Source: Pseudomonas californiensis
GTDB taxonomy: Bacteria > Pseudomonadota > Gammaproteobacteria > Pseudomonadales > Pseudomonadaceae
Reading direction: 5' to 3'
Assembly (NCBI RefSeq): GCF_021147775.1
Contig: NZ_JAGTPK010000036.1
Span: forward strand, 1 to 55,836
DNA: 55,836 bases
Shown piece after piece: positions 22,980-31,151 of this stretch; positions within the stretch are counted from its first letter, which is position 1; every line of letters begins with the position of its first letter. The position numbers were made by a program, and so were the translations under genes. A model generated the notes under the pieces. That model searched no databases and had not been told where the DNA came from. It saw only the letters and a program-made list of their open reading frames with translations.

Positions 22980-23981
22980 ATGACTCGAACCTATGACGCA
23001 CGCGGCAACGTCTATGCCGTCGCCACACCTTATGAGCTGCGAAGCATGGGTATCGCGGTGCCTGAAACAGCCCGGGCGGCGATGTCTGATCGCAAAAACT
23101 GGGCAGCCAGCGCCATCAGCCATGTGTGCAGGCGGATCGACGCAGAGGGTGGCAGTAAAGCGCACAGCACCGACGGCCTGCTGGTCGGGCCATTTCAGTA
23201 CGCGGCACCCTTTGACCTGTTGATCATCAATACCGACGGCACACTGGCAGAGCGCAGCGGCAACGGCCTGACAATCTTTGCCCAGGCGCTGACTGACCTT
23301 GGCCACGTTGATGGCCTGGAGCATTTCATGCTGAATGTGCACCATGACAAAGGCGACGCACTGTCGCCGGTGCAGACCAGCGTTCAGCCTGCAAACGTTG
23401 ATGGAGACGCGGGGTTCTGGCTCGACCTGGGTACACCAGGGTTCGGGCAGCAAGCGGTTGGCGCCAAGGGTTCGGGCGTGTCGTGCGGGACACTCGATGG
23501 TCGCCAGGTGAATGACGTCCAGCGCCTTTCAGACATTGACGCACAATGGGGCCACAGCGTATTTGTGCGCATCGGCAATCCGCATTGCGTGACACTGGTG
23601 TCCACCGAACAGCACCTGCCTTCGTTTGCGCAATTGCACGCACCAGACCTGAATCAGGCGCTGACAGCCATCGCTTTTTCCAATGAAGACGTGGGCGCAG
23701 GCGATCCCTGTCCAGCGGGGATCAATCTGCAATGGGCGTGGGTCAGCGCGCCCGATGAAATCGTGGCGCGGGTATTCGAAAGGGGTGAAGGGCCTACGGC
23801 GTCATCGGGCACCAGTGCCAGCGCTGTCGCCTGCGCGGCCTGGAAAACAGGGTCGGTGAAAGCCGGGCTGGTCAAGGTCATCATGCCGGGCGGCACGGCC
23901 CCCGTTCAGTTGAATGGCGATGCCCAGACACTGCACACTGTCGCGCTGTTCGGCGTGGCCGAACGCAAGTCAGCGAGCTGA
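22980..23981 (+). CDS. DapF-fold protein lacking both catalytic cysteines
   Basis: A 333-residue homologue of diaminopimelate epimerase. Aligned by eye to DapF it keeps INTDGTLAERSGNG (DapF: NADGS...QCGNG), RIGNPHCV (MGNPHC) and VFERGEGPTASSG (VYERGAGETQACG), plus a VKVIMPGG strand. Both proton-shuttling cysteines of DapF are serine here (Ser93 and Ser276), and the N-terminal GND motif is GNV. A normal two-base epimerase is therefore unlikely; a different isomerase/racemase chemistry or a binding role is possible, as in the fold-related PhzF. It is about 60 residues longer than DapF. It stands alone, divergent from the RsbQ-like gene (153 bp apart). Confidence 0.85.
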   Translation: MTRTYDARGNVYAVATPYELRSMGIAVPETARAAMSDRKNWAASAISHVCRRIDAEGGSKAHSTDGLLVGPFQYAAPFDLLIINTDGTLAERSGNGLTIFAQALTDLGHVDGLEHFMLNVHHDKGDALSPVQTSVQPANVDGDAGFWLDLGTPGFGQQAVGAKGSGVSCGTLDGRQVNDVQRLSDIDAQWGHSVFVRIGNPHCVTLVSTEQHLPSFAQLHAPDLNQALTAIAFSNEDVGAGDPCPAGINLQWAWVSAPDEIVARVFERGEGPTASSGTSASAVACAAWKTGSVKAGLVKVIMPGGTAPVQLNGDAQTLHTVALFGVAERKSAS

Positions 23982-24011
23982 CTGCCGACAGCGCATCAAA
24001 AGGTGGGTTGG

Positions 24012-24449
24012 CTACTCGCCGATGTCCTCGTTCCAGAGTGTCGGTTTGTCGGCTATGAAGCTGCGCATCATATGTTCGCAAGCCGGGTCGCCCAGCACCT
24101 CGACGTCGACGCCACGTGAGCGCAGCAATGCCTCTTCGCCCATGAACGTCTGGTTTTCGCCGACGATGACTTTACGGATGCCATACAGAAGGATCGCGCC
24201 GCTGCACATCGCGCAAGGGGAAAGCGTGGTGTAGAGCACTGCCTCGCGATACACGCTGGCGGGCTGACGACCAGCGTTTTCCAGCGCATCCATTTCGCCG
24301 TGTTTGATGGCGCTGCCTTCCTGAACGCGGCGGTTATGGCCACGGCCGATAATCTGATTGTCGTGGACGATCACCGAGCCGATGGGAATGCCGCCTTCCT
24401 CCAGCCCCTTTTGCGCCTCGTCGATTGCCGCCTGCATGAACGGGTCCAT
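24012..24449 (-). CDS. Cytosine deaminase, yeast FCY1 type
   Basis: A 145-residue zinc deaminase of the CMP/dCMP deaminase fold. It resembles Saccharomyces Fcy1 along its whole length: EEGGIPIGSVIVH, IGRGHNRRVQEGSAIKHGE, LYTTLSPCAMCSGAILLYGI and the identical-style C-terminus LWNEDIGE. The zinc ligands and base are His50, Cys79, Cys82 and Glu52. Classical bacterial CodA is an unrelated amidohydrolase. Start ATG 24447-24449 has GAGGAA upstream. A secreted-protein gene ends 25 bp upstream on the same strand, so they may be co-transcribed. Confidence 0.85.
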   Translation of the reverse strand: MDPFMQAAIDEAQKGLEEGGIPIGSVIVHDNQIIGRGHNRRVQEGSAIKHGEMDALENAGRQPASVYREAVLYTTLSPCAMCSGAILLYGIRKVIVGENQTFMGEEALLRSRGVDVEVLGDPACEHMMRSFIADKPTLWNEDIGE

Positions 24450-24474
24450 GGTGTTCCTCGTCATTAAATGAATG

Positions 24475-24975
24475 TCAGTTATTGAGCGACTGTTGCGCAT
24501 TGCTCAGCGCCCTGCTGACAAACCGCTCCAGCAGCGCGGATGAAGTGGCCTTCATCTCGGCGCCGACCTGAGTGTTGCCAGCTTTCAATCGGTTGGCTTG
24601 TGAGGGGGAACTGTCGCCCTGATTGAGCGACCGTAACTCATCGGAGCTAAACGAGTGAGCATAAGCCGCTGCCAGATTACGATCCCATTCAGCCTGGTAG
24701 TCTGGCTGCAGACGCTGCAACTCGCCTTGCACCAGTGTTTGCGCCTCGGTCTTGCCAATGGTCTCGACGATACGGGTAAAGGTGGCCGTGCGCGAGGCGA
24801 CCTGATAGCCGAGCCACGCCAGACCATTGCCAAGATGCCGCTCCTGAACAAACGCCAGTGCCACGTCATCGACTGGCTCTGCATGCACCTGCCTTGAGCT
24901 GTCAAACAGCAGGCAGGCCAGCAGTGTCAGGCCGGTTCTGAGCACGCGGTGTGTTCCCTGCCTGGTATCAATCAT
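24475..24975 (-). CDS. Secreted protein, DUF2059-like
   Basis: A 166-residue exported protein. Start ATG 24973-24975 follows GGGGAAGAG; the signal peptide ends near VHAE. The mature helical domain has LVQGELQRLQPDYQAEWDRN and AYAHSFSSDELRSLNQ. The (Y)AxxFSxxELxxL pattern is seen in DUF2059 proteins, which are periplasmic and of unknown function. It lies just upstream of the cytosine deaminase gene. Confidence 0.6.
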   Translation of the reverse strand: MIDTRQGTHRVLRTGLTLLACLLFDSSRQVHAEPVDDVALAFVQERHLGNGLAWLGYQVASRTATFTRIVETIGKTEAQTLVQGELQRLQPDYQAEWDRNLAAAYAHSFSSDELRSLNQGDSSPSQANRLKAGNTQVGAEMKATSSALLERFVSRALSNAQQSLNN

Positions 24976-25142
24976 TGACTCTTCCCCAGCATGAAGCGAG
25001 TGCCTTTTTGAAGCGCGAAGCACCTGAGAAAGCAGCGAGAGCAAAGGCACCTGAAGCGAAATATTTAACGACTTCCCGAAACTTAACAGCAAAAAAAGGC
25101 TTTGCCACCCGTGAGGTCGTTTACAGCCCTGCCATGCCGCTG

Positions 25143-25670
25143 TCAGCAATGTCTGGCCCGCAGCTGCTCAGGTGTCATCCGGTAGATTCGCACACCCAAA
25201 CGGTGGTATTGACTGTGGACATACCCTTCAAAACCGACCTTGTGCAGCACATTGACCGAAGCGCGATTCTCGGGCTGAACGATGGCAATGATCGACGCCA
25301 GGTGCAGCAGTTCGAACCCATGATGCAGCGTCGCATTCACGGCTTCGCTGGCAAGGCCACGGCCCCAGAATTCAGGCGCCAGACGGTAGCCGACTTCGAT
25401 CTCCGGAACGCCATCGACTGGCTCTACATGCAGCCCGCAAAACCCTGTGAGCTGCCCGGATGATGCATCGACCACGGCCATTACGCCAAAGCCATTGCAC
25501 GCGTAATGCTCGATGCAGTTCTCCACGAACTGGCCCGTGGCCTGCTCGCTGAGCACGCCACGCACCGAAAAACGCATCACTTGGGGGTCTCCGAGAATGA
25601 CCGCCAACGCCGCGACGTCAGTGGTCTGGAACTCACGCAGCAACAGCCTTTCAGTGCGTAACGTGCTCAT
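25143..25670 (-). CDS. GNAT acetyltransferase, RimJ/RimL-like
   Basis: A 175-residue N-acetyltransferase beginning LRTERLLLREFQTTD, the classic RimJ/RimL/SpeG-like start. EVGYRLAPEFWGRGLASEA (the acetyl-CoA pyrophosphate loop) and PENRASVNVLHKVGFE complete the fold. Substrate unknown (protein N-termini, amino-glycoside or polyamine are possible). Its start lies 7 bp after the stop of the binding-protein gene on the same strand, so the two form an operon. Confidence 0.85.
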   Translation of the reverse strand: MSTLRTERLLLREFQTTDVAALAVILGDPQVMRFSVRGVLSEQATGQFVENCIEHYACNGFGVMAVVDASSGQLTGFCGLHVEPVDGVPEIEVGYRLAPEFWGRGLASEAVNATLHHGFELLHLASIIAIVQPENRASVNVLHKVGFEGYVHSQYHRLGVRIYRMTPEQLRARHC

Positions 25671-25677
25671 GAACGGA

Positions 25678-26691
25678 TCACAGACTGCCGCTCACCTTGC
25701 TGGCGACATCGGCGGGCAGCCAGGCTTTCCAGACGTCCGGGTGCTGTTTGAGAAAAGCCTGAGCAACCACTTTCGGGTCCTGGCGCTTTTCGCTCATGTC
25801 AGCGAGGGTCTGGTTCAGCAGATCAATCGGCAGATCGACTTTCTTGAAGAACGCAACCAACTCCGGGTACTGCTTGCTGAACTCAGCTGATACGCCGATA
25901 GACAGGTTGGCCGCCAGAGACGAGGTCCCACGCGGGTTCGGATTACTGGCGTCGGTCAGGGTTTTCCAGGCCTCGGCGTCGAACGGCGGCTCTTCCAGTT
26001 TGATCAACTTGTAGCGGCCCAGCAGTGGGGTCGGCGACCAGTAGTAGAACAGGACGGGTTTGCCACGACGGATTGACGAAGCGATTTCCGCATCCAGTGC
26101 AGCGCCAGAGCCGGTGCGGAAGTTAACGAAACTGTCGTTAAGGCCGTAGGCCTTGAGCTTTTGAGTATTGACGATTTCAGAGGTCCAGCCACTCGGGCTG
26201 TTGAGAAAGCGCCCTTTGTCCGGTGACTCCGGGTCTTTGAACACGTCCTTGTAGCGCGCCAGATCGGCAACGGTTTTCAGGTCAGGCGCCAAGGGCTTGA
26301 TGCCTTTGGCCGCGTCCCCTTTGATCACGTATTCCGGCACCCACCAGCCTTCGGTAGCGCCTTTGACAATGTCGCCCAGTCCGAACACCTTGCCTTCGGC
26401 TTCAGCCTTGACCCACACGGGGCTGCGACCTGTCCACTCTTCGGCGATCACCTGAATATCGTTTTTGGCCAGAGCGGTTTCAAGGCTCACGGTGCTGCCG
26501 GGCAAGGTATCGGTCTTGTAGCCGTAGCCCTTTTCAACCAGCGTGCGCAGCACCTCGGTGATCAGGCTGCCGCTTTCCCACGTGAGGTCGCCAAAGTGAA
26601 TCGGTGCACCTTTGTCGGCCGCGTGCACAGGCTGCCCAAGCAGCCCCAGCGCCAGAAGCGAACAACTCAGGAGTTTTGTCAGGGTTCTCAT
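25678..26691 (-). CDS. Betaine/choline-type ABC substrate-binding protein (orphan ProX/OpuAC)
   Basis: A 337-residue periplasmic binding protein: signal peptide MRTLTKLLSCSLLALGLLGQ cleaved near VHAA, then an OpuAC domain (IHFGDLTWESGSLITEVL, VIAEEWTGRSPVWVKA, WWVPEYVI, SGWTSEIVN, VLFYYWSPTPLL). Trp and Tyr residues in these blocks are of the kind that build the aromatic cage for quaternary amines. No ATPase or permease gene is adjacent, so it likely feeds a shared transporter elsewhere, as orphan CaiX/CbcX/BetX proteins do in Pseudomonas. GAGG precedes ATG 26689-26691. A GNAT gene follows 7 bp downstream. Confidence 0.87.
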   Translation of the reverse strand: MRTLTKLLSCSLLALGLLGQPVHAADKGAPIHFGDLTWESGSLITEVLRTLVEKGYGYKTDTLPGSTVSLETALAKNDIQVIAEEWTGRSPVWVKAEAEGKVFGLGDIVKGATEGWWVPEYVIKGDAAKGIKPLAPDLKTVADLARYKDVFKDPESPDKGRFLNSPSGWTSEIVNTQKLKAYGLNDSFVNFRTGSGAALDAEIASSIRRGKPVLFYYWSPTPLLGRYKLIKLEEPPFDAEAWKTLTDASNPNPRGTSSLAANLSIGVSAEFSKQYPELVAFFKKVDLPIDLLNQTLADMSEKRQDPKVVAQAFLKQHPDVWKAWLPADVASKVSGSL

Positions 26692-26844
26692 GCTCACCTC
26701 GGGTCCGTAGGAGGATTCATTATCTGAAATGTATCGACATCAGCGCTGCACGATTAGTTGTAGCGACGATAGCGCTCTCTGCCGCCAGCGCAAGGGGCTC
26801 TGTATGATGCTGCTCTCTGTTGTAGACCGCCGAGCCTTGCCGTG

Positions 26845-27276
26845 ATGTCCGAAATCCAGTTCCTTGTGTTGCCCGATAAGTGTCGCCCGCTGCTGGGCAA
26901 GTTCTACCGTGAGCACTTGTCATCGATGCGCGCGGCGAGCAAGGGCCAGGCATGGGTTGCCAAAGACACGGACATCATCGCTGCGCTGAACCTTGCGCCT
27001 GTCGCTGAAGGGCACTGGCTGACCGGGCTGTTCGTGGCTCCGCAGTTACGAGGGCAAGGACTGGCGCGCCGCCTGGTCGATACCGCCGTGCAGCCACTGA
27101 CAGGCCCCGTCTGGCTGTTCTGCCACCCCGACCTGCTCGGGTTTTACCAGCCCATGGGATTTGAGCCGGCACAGCGGCTGCCACAGTCGCTGGGCGAGCG
27201 GTTCATGCGCTACAGCCGCAGCAAGACGTTGATTGCGTTGTGTCGAGAGTGCCGGAGTGGCGGCTCCAACAGTTGA
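26845..27276 (+). CDS. GNAT acetyltransferase
   Basis: A 143-residue N-acetyltransferase: central LAPVAEGHWLTGLFVAPQLR followed by GQGLARRLVDTA (acetyl-CoA loop) and a C-terminal FYQPMGFEPA. Start ATG 26845 follows GTG directly; the ribosome binding site is poor. Its TGA (27274-27276) abuts the stop codon of the convergent peptide deformylase gene without a spacer. Substrate unknown. Confidence 0.82.
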   Translation: MSEIQFLVLPDKCRPLLGKFYREHLSSMRAASKGQAWVAKDTDIIAALNLAPVAEGHWLTGLFVAPQLRGQGLARRLVDTAVQPLTGPVWLFCHPDLLGFYQPMGFEPAQRLPQSLGERFMRYSRSKTLIALCRECRSGGSNS

Positions 27277-27816
27277 TCATTCGTCGGCGTTAGGGTCCAT
27301 GTCAGGAAACATCACGTCCATGAAGCCGAATTTGCTGAAATCGGTGATACGCGACGGGTACAACCGTCCAATCAGGTGATCGCACTCATGCTGCACGACT
27401 CGGGCATGGAAGCCCGTGGCAACACGGTCGATCGGCTGACCGTCCGGGTCCAGGCCTTCGTAGCGAATGGTCTGGTAGCGCGTGACCATGCCGCGCAGGC
27501 CAGGCACCGACAGACAACCTTCCCAGCCCTCTTCAACTGCCGGGTAAAGTGGCGTGATCACCGGATTGATCAGAATCGTCTGCGGAACGGCTTCTGCCTG
27601 CGGATAGCGCTCGTTGCGCTCGAAGCCGAAAATCACCAGTTGCAGGTCAACGCCGATCTGCGGCGCAGCCAGGCCGACACCACCGACGCTCTCCATGGTT
27701 TCGAACATGTCGGCGATGAGCGTCTTGAGCTCGCTGCTGCCGACCATCTCTGGGGGTACAGGCGGTGCGATTCGCAATAAACGCTCATCACCCATTTTCA
27801 GGATCTTGTGAATCAT
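27277..27816 (-). CDS. def: Peptide deformylase (second copy, Def2 type)
   Basis: A 179-residue metalloenzyme that removes the N-formyl group from nascent proteins. All three motifs are present: GVGLAAPQ (46-53), EGCLSVPG with ligand Cys101, and QHECDHL with His143, His147 and catalytic Glu144. It is not next to fmt, so it is a stand-alone paralogue, as known in several Pseudomonas. A BrkB gene lies upstream (47 bp) on the same strand. The stop codons of this gene and the GNAT gene are adjacent (TGATCA). Confidence 0.93.
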   Translation of the reverse strand: MIHKILKMGDERLLRIAPPVPPEMVGSSELKTLIADMFETMESVGGVGLAAPQIGVDLQLVIFGFERNERYPQAEAVPQTILINPVITPLYPAVEEGWEGCLSVPGLRGMVTRYQTIRYEGLDPDGQPIDRVATGFHARVVQHECDHLIGRLYPSRITDFSKFGFMDVMFPDMDPNADE

Positions 27817-27862
27817 GGCTGCCCGTCCTTTGCGTAAATCGTCATGTTGCCACAGGTGGCGA

Positions 27863-28822
27863 TCAGGTTTCGTCGGCCTTCATCAGTGGCACAGAATGAT
27901 CGCGACCCAGGCCCGATACATGCTGCTTGCCATTGGCTTCGCTGGCGCCGTCACCGGCCTCTTTCTCTCCGGCTTCTTTGCCTTCGGCAGACATGTGTTC
28001 GATGACCGCATTCATCTCAGCGCCCAGCAGCAGCACCGCTGCGGAAATGTAAAAGTACAGCAAGAGCACGATAATCGCCCCGATGCTGCCATACATGGCG
28101 TTGTAGTCGGCGAAGGTTTTGACGTAGAAACCGAACGCCAATGACGCGATGATCCACACCACCACAGCCAGCACCGAGCCTGGGGTGATGAAGCGAAACT
28201 CTTGCTTCACATCGGGCATCACGTAGTAGATCAAAGCCACCGCGACCATCAGCAACAGAATGATTGCAGGCCAGCGCAGGATGGTCCACAAAGTCACGAT
28301 GAACTCTTCCATGCCGATTTGTGCGGCAATCCAGTTCATGACTTGAGGGCCCAGCACCATGAACGCCGCAGCGGCGAGCAGCATGCCGGCGATGCCCACA
28401 GTGTAGAAAATCGACAGCGGGAAACGCTTCCAGATCGGGCGACCTTCCACCACGTCATACGCGGCGTTCATGGCGCTCATCATCAGGCGTACGCCGGCCG
28501 ATGCGGTCCAGAGCGCGATCACGATACCAATCGACAGCAAGCCACCCTTGGACTGCTGCAGTTGATCAATCACCGGATTGACCTGCTCAAGCGCCTGAGG
28601 CGGCAACACCAGTTCGGACTGCAAACGCAGCCACGAGAAAAAGTCCGGCAGATGCAAAAAGCCGATCAGCGCAATCAGAAACAGCAGGAAGGGGAACAGG
28701 GAGAACAGCATCTGATAAGCCAGTGCCGAGGCATAGGTAGACATCTCGTCATCGAGAAACTCGTTGACCGTGCGCACCAGCACTTTACCGACTGACAATT
28801 GACGCAAATGGGGGAAAATCAT
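27863..28822 (-). CDS. YihY/BrkB family inner-membrane protein
   Basis: A 319-residue membrane protein with six or seven hydrophobic segments and the BrkB hallmarks STYASALAYQMLFSLFPFL near the N-terminus, LWTASAGVRLMMSAMNAAY, and YNAMYGSIGAIIVLLLYFY. The C-terminal ~45 residues form a charged, probably disordered tail. The family was once mislabelled RNase BN; its role (envelope transport or serum resistance) is unclear. GGAAG lies before the ATG. It may be co-transcribed with def. Confidence 0.88.
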   Translation of the reverse strand: MIFPHLRQLSVGKVLVRTVNEFLDDEMSTYASALAYQMLFSLFPFLLFLIALIGFLHLPDFFSWLRLQSELVLPPQALEQVNPVIDQLQQSKGGLLSIGIVIALWTASAGVRLMMSAMNAAYDVVEGRPIWKRFPLSIFYTVGIAGMLLAAAAFMVLGPQVMNWIAAQIGMEEFIVTLWTILRWPAIILLLMVAVALIYYVMPDVKQEFRFITPGSVLAVVVWIIASLAFGFYVKTFADYNAMYGSIGAIIVLLLYFYISAAVLLLGAEMNAVIEHMSAEGKEAGEKEAGDGASEANGKQHVSGLGRDHSVPLMKADET

Positions 28823-28977
28823 GGCGCTTCCTCTCGCTCCCTAACTGGAACACCTTACATCCTCAAGACCGGTAGACGCGGTATTTATCTGTTTTTCAAG
28901 CAGTAAGTGCGCAATGACCGATGTCACATTGACTTGACGGGGGGTAAAAGGTTTCAGTCCAGCAGAGCAGAATGCAT

Positions 28978-29001
28978 AACGGCCATCCGAGGATGACCGT
29001 T
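28978..29001. repeat. Hairpin in the brkB-csbD intergenic region
   Basis: AACGGCCATC and GATGACCGTT form a ten-base stem with one mismatch around a 4-base loop. It lies between the divergently placed start of brkB and the 3' end of csbD. It may belong to csbD mRNA processing or be a transcription stop reaching into the brkB upstream region. Confidence 0.35.
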
Positions 29002-29013
29002 ATCTGCGACTCT

Positions 29014-29040
29014 TTCCCTCGATCCCGGGAACCGAGGGAA
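29014..29040. terminator. Probable csbD terminator hairpin
   Basis: TTCCCTCG (29014-29021) pairs perfectly with CGAGGGAA (29033-29040) across an 11-base loop. It starts 7 bp downstream of the csbD stop on the minus strand. No T-run follows, so it may act as an RNA stabiliser or weak terminator. Confidence 0.45.
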
Positions 29041-29047
29041 GGTTGGC

Positions 29048-29239
29048 TCAGGCCTTGTCGACGCCTTTCTTGATAGCGTCTTTGGCGTCGCCTTTGGCCT
29101 GTTGGCCTTCACCCTTGATTTCCTGAGCCTTGCCTTCTGCTCTCAGCTTGGTGTTATCGGTAGCCTTGCCAACAGCCTGCTTGATGTTACCAACTGCTTC
29201 GTTGGCCATGCCTTTGACTTTATCGCCTGTGCTACTCAT
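29048..29239 (-). CDS. CsbD-family general stress protein
   Basis: A 63-residue, highly charged, Lys/Asp/Ala-rich protein with the CsbD repeats: GMANEAVGNIKQAVGK and LRAEGKAQEIKGEGQQAKGD. Such proteins are induced by osmotic, phosphate or stationary-phase stress and are abundant; the molecular role is not established. A strong AGGAG precedes the ATG, in keeping with high expression. It is monocistronic. Confidence 0.9.
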   Translation of the reverse strand: MSSTGDKVKGMANEAVGNIKQAVGKATDNTKLRAEGKAQEIKGEGQQAKGDAKDAIKKGVDKA

Positions 29240-29483
29240 GGAAATCTCCTGGGTCTGAAGACCACACTGGAATCGGACGTCGTACTCGACATAAAGATTG
29301 ACCGACGTCCATCACCAAGAGTTTCAACTATTTTTGGTTGCCCATATTCCGTTCGTCTGCCGCTTGATGATGCTCGTATTTCGCGCGTTGACGGCGAGTT
29401 CAAGCCAGACTTTGTGCGAGAATACGCACCACAGCTGCACGGCCCAGCCGACAGACTGAACAGAACCGATCCACAGGAACGCT

Positions 29484-29864
29484 ATGAAACTCGATAAAAA
29501 GCTGGCCATTGCACGTAGAAACCAGGACTTGGGCGGTGCCGTGCTCGGCGTGAACAACACCTATTTCGCCGTGCTGGACCCCAAACGCAACATCTGGTGG
29601 TTCGACCTGCCGGTACCACGCCTGCAAGTTGGCCAGTACGAGTGGCTGCACCTGCTGCTGCACACGCCGCAGACCGACCAGTTGCTGCATTTGAAGGTGA
29701 CCACTGTGTTCATGCGTGATCACATGGAAGGCCTGGAAGTGCGCAATGCTGAAAAACGCAAACCCACCGTCAGCCTGGAACTGAGCGCAGACAAGGATTC
29801 GTACCTGAAGGACATGCGTCCCAAAGGCAGCAACCTCAGCTTCGCGAGTTTCTTGCAGGACTGA
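29484..29864 (+). CDS. Conserved Pseudomonas protein, function unknown
   Basis: A 126-residue soluble protein with ATG preceded by AGGAACG. It contains a strand-rich core (GVNNTYFAVLDPKRNIWWFD, PRLQVGQYEWLHLLL) and a basic C-terminal part ending LSFASFLQD. There is no signal peptide or known motif. I recognise the overall pattern only as a conserved small Pseudomonas protein. It converges with the DUF2177 gene across a strong hairpin. Confidence 0.7.
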   Translation: MKLDKKLAIARRNQDLGGAVLGVNNTYFAVLDPKRNIWWFDLPVPRLQVGQYEWLHLLLHTPQTDQLLHLKVTTVFMRDHMEGLEVRNAEKRKPTVSLELSADKDSYLKDMRPKGSNLSFASFLQD

Positions 29865-29874
29865 CCAACGGCTC

Positions 29875-29910
29875 AGCCATGGATGTCGCTACAACGCGAC
29901 ATTCATGGCT
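29875..29910. terminator. 15-bp hairpin between convergent genes
   Basis: AGCCATG-G-ATGTCGC (29875-29889) pairs with GCGACAT-T-CATGGCT (29896-29910), with one G.U/mismatch pair and a 6-base loop. The whole structure fits exactly between the two convergent stop codons (29864 and 29913). It has no T-run but is the obvious bidirectional transcription end. Confidence 0.65.
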
Positions 29911-29912
29911 TG

Positions 29913-30314
29913 TCACGCAAAGCGTCGTACCGCCAGATACCCCGCCGTGCCAGCCAGCGCCGACACCACAGTGCCCCACGCCAGATCCACCAATGCCAGC
30001 TGTGCAGGCCAGCCCTGCAATGTAGCCCAGTTGGTCAGGTCATAGGTGCCATAGGCAACCAGCCCCAGCAGACCGCTGTACACGGTCGCACGCCCCACAC
30101 GTTGCTCTTTTACCGCAGGCAACACACCAAATATCACCACACCAGCGCCATACAGCAGGTAAAACGCGACGGCAGGCCCGATGACCGGGGTTGCCAGCAT
30201 CAGCGGCCCGAGCCACTCCCGGTAGGTAGGCCCCATCAGCACGCCGAGCCATAGTCCATCGAGAATCAGGAACGCCAACAGCGTGCCGAGGTAAGCCGTG
30301 AGGATTTTTTTCAT
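29913..30314 (-). CDS. DUF2177 family membrane protein
   Basis: A 133-residue protein with four hydrophobic helices. The DUF2177 features are MKKILTAYLGTLLAFLILDG, LWLGVLMGPTYREWLGPLM and YGTYDLTNWATLQGWP. Start ATG 30312-30314 follows AAGGACG. Function is unknown; related genes are often near cyclopropane fatty-acid synthase genes, but none is here. Confidence 0.85.
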   Translation of the reverse strand: MKKILTAYLGTLLAFLILDGLWLGVLMGPTYREWLGPLMLATPVIGPAVAFYLLYGAGVVIFGVLPAVKEQRVGRATVYSGLLGLVAYGTYDLTNWATLQGWPAQLALVDLAWGTVVSALAGTAGYLAVRRFA

Positions 30315-30458
30315 GGGGCGTCCTTGAGGAGATGGCAAGCGCAGAAAACCCGCGCACAAGGGTAGGACCGACCAATCACGGAAATTGATCCTCCGAACGG
30401 CAGGACTTTTAACGAGCTGCGGGAGTCAGTGTTAACTAGCGTTATGGAGTTTTAGCAA

Positions 30459-31091
30459 ATGAACACTGTTGGACCGTTGAAAATCGATGTCTGGAGCGAT
30501 TACGTCTGCCCCTTCTGTTATTTGCAGTTATCGGTACTGGAACAGCTTCAGAACGCTTATGGCGAACAGGTCGAGCTCAACTGGCACGCCTTTGAACTGC
30601 GCCCCGATCCGCTTGCCATGCTTGACCCCAATGCCGAGTACCTGCGTGCCACCTGGTCTCGTTCAGTGCTGCCGATGGCAGACCGACGTCAGGTGGTCAT
30701 GAAGATGCCGACCGTGCAACCGCGCAGCCGCAAGGTTCTGGAGGCCGCGGCCTTTGCACGAACAGTCGGAGGCTTTGACGCTTTCAACAAGGAAGCCTTC
30801 AAGGCTTACTTCGAACATGGTCTGGATATCGGTGAAATGCCCACTCTGCTGGACCTCGCCAACACCACGGGCCTGGACCGCAAGGCCATGGAACTGGCGT
30901 TGACGGACAGTCACTACGAGAAGAATGTGCTGGCTGATCAGACACTGGCCCAGAAGCTCGGGCTCAGGGCAGTGCCGGTTGCGCTGGTGCGCCGCAGCGA
31001 CGAAACGCTGGATCAGGCCAGGGTGTTCAACGGCACCCTGTCTTTTGATCGGTTGAAGCTGGAAATCGACAAGCTCAATACACTTTACTGA
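30459..31091 (+). CDS. DsbA-family (FrnE-like) oxidoreductase
   Basis: A 210-residue thioredoxin-fold protein with the active site CPFC (Cys17, Cys20) in VWSDYVCPFC and a helical insert. LNWHAFELRPD is typical of FrnE-like members, and the cis-Pro loop lies near LRAVPVAL. No signal peptide is present, so it acts in the cytoplasm, unlike classical DsbA. Family members are linked to polyketide tailoring or oxidative-stress resistance. The ATG follows GGAG by 9 bases. Confidence 0.87.
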   Translation: MNTVGPLKIDVWSDYVCPFCYLQLSVLEQLQNAYGEQVELNWHAFELRPDPLAMLDPNAEYLRATWSRSVLPMADRRQVVMKMPTVQPRSRKVLEAAAFARTVGGFDAFNKEAFKAYFEHGLDIGEMPTLLDLANTTGLDRKAMELALTDSHYEKNVLADQTLAQKLGLRAVPVALVRRSDETLDQARVFNGTLSFDRLKLEIDKLNTLY

Positions 31092-31151
31092 GCGACAGCT
31101 GCAGTGCAGTCAAAGCACCGCAGCGATGTACCGCACAGCCGGGTCTGTTGA

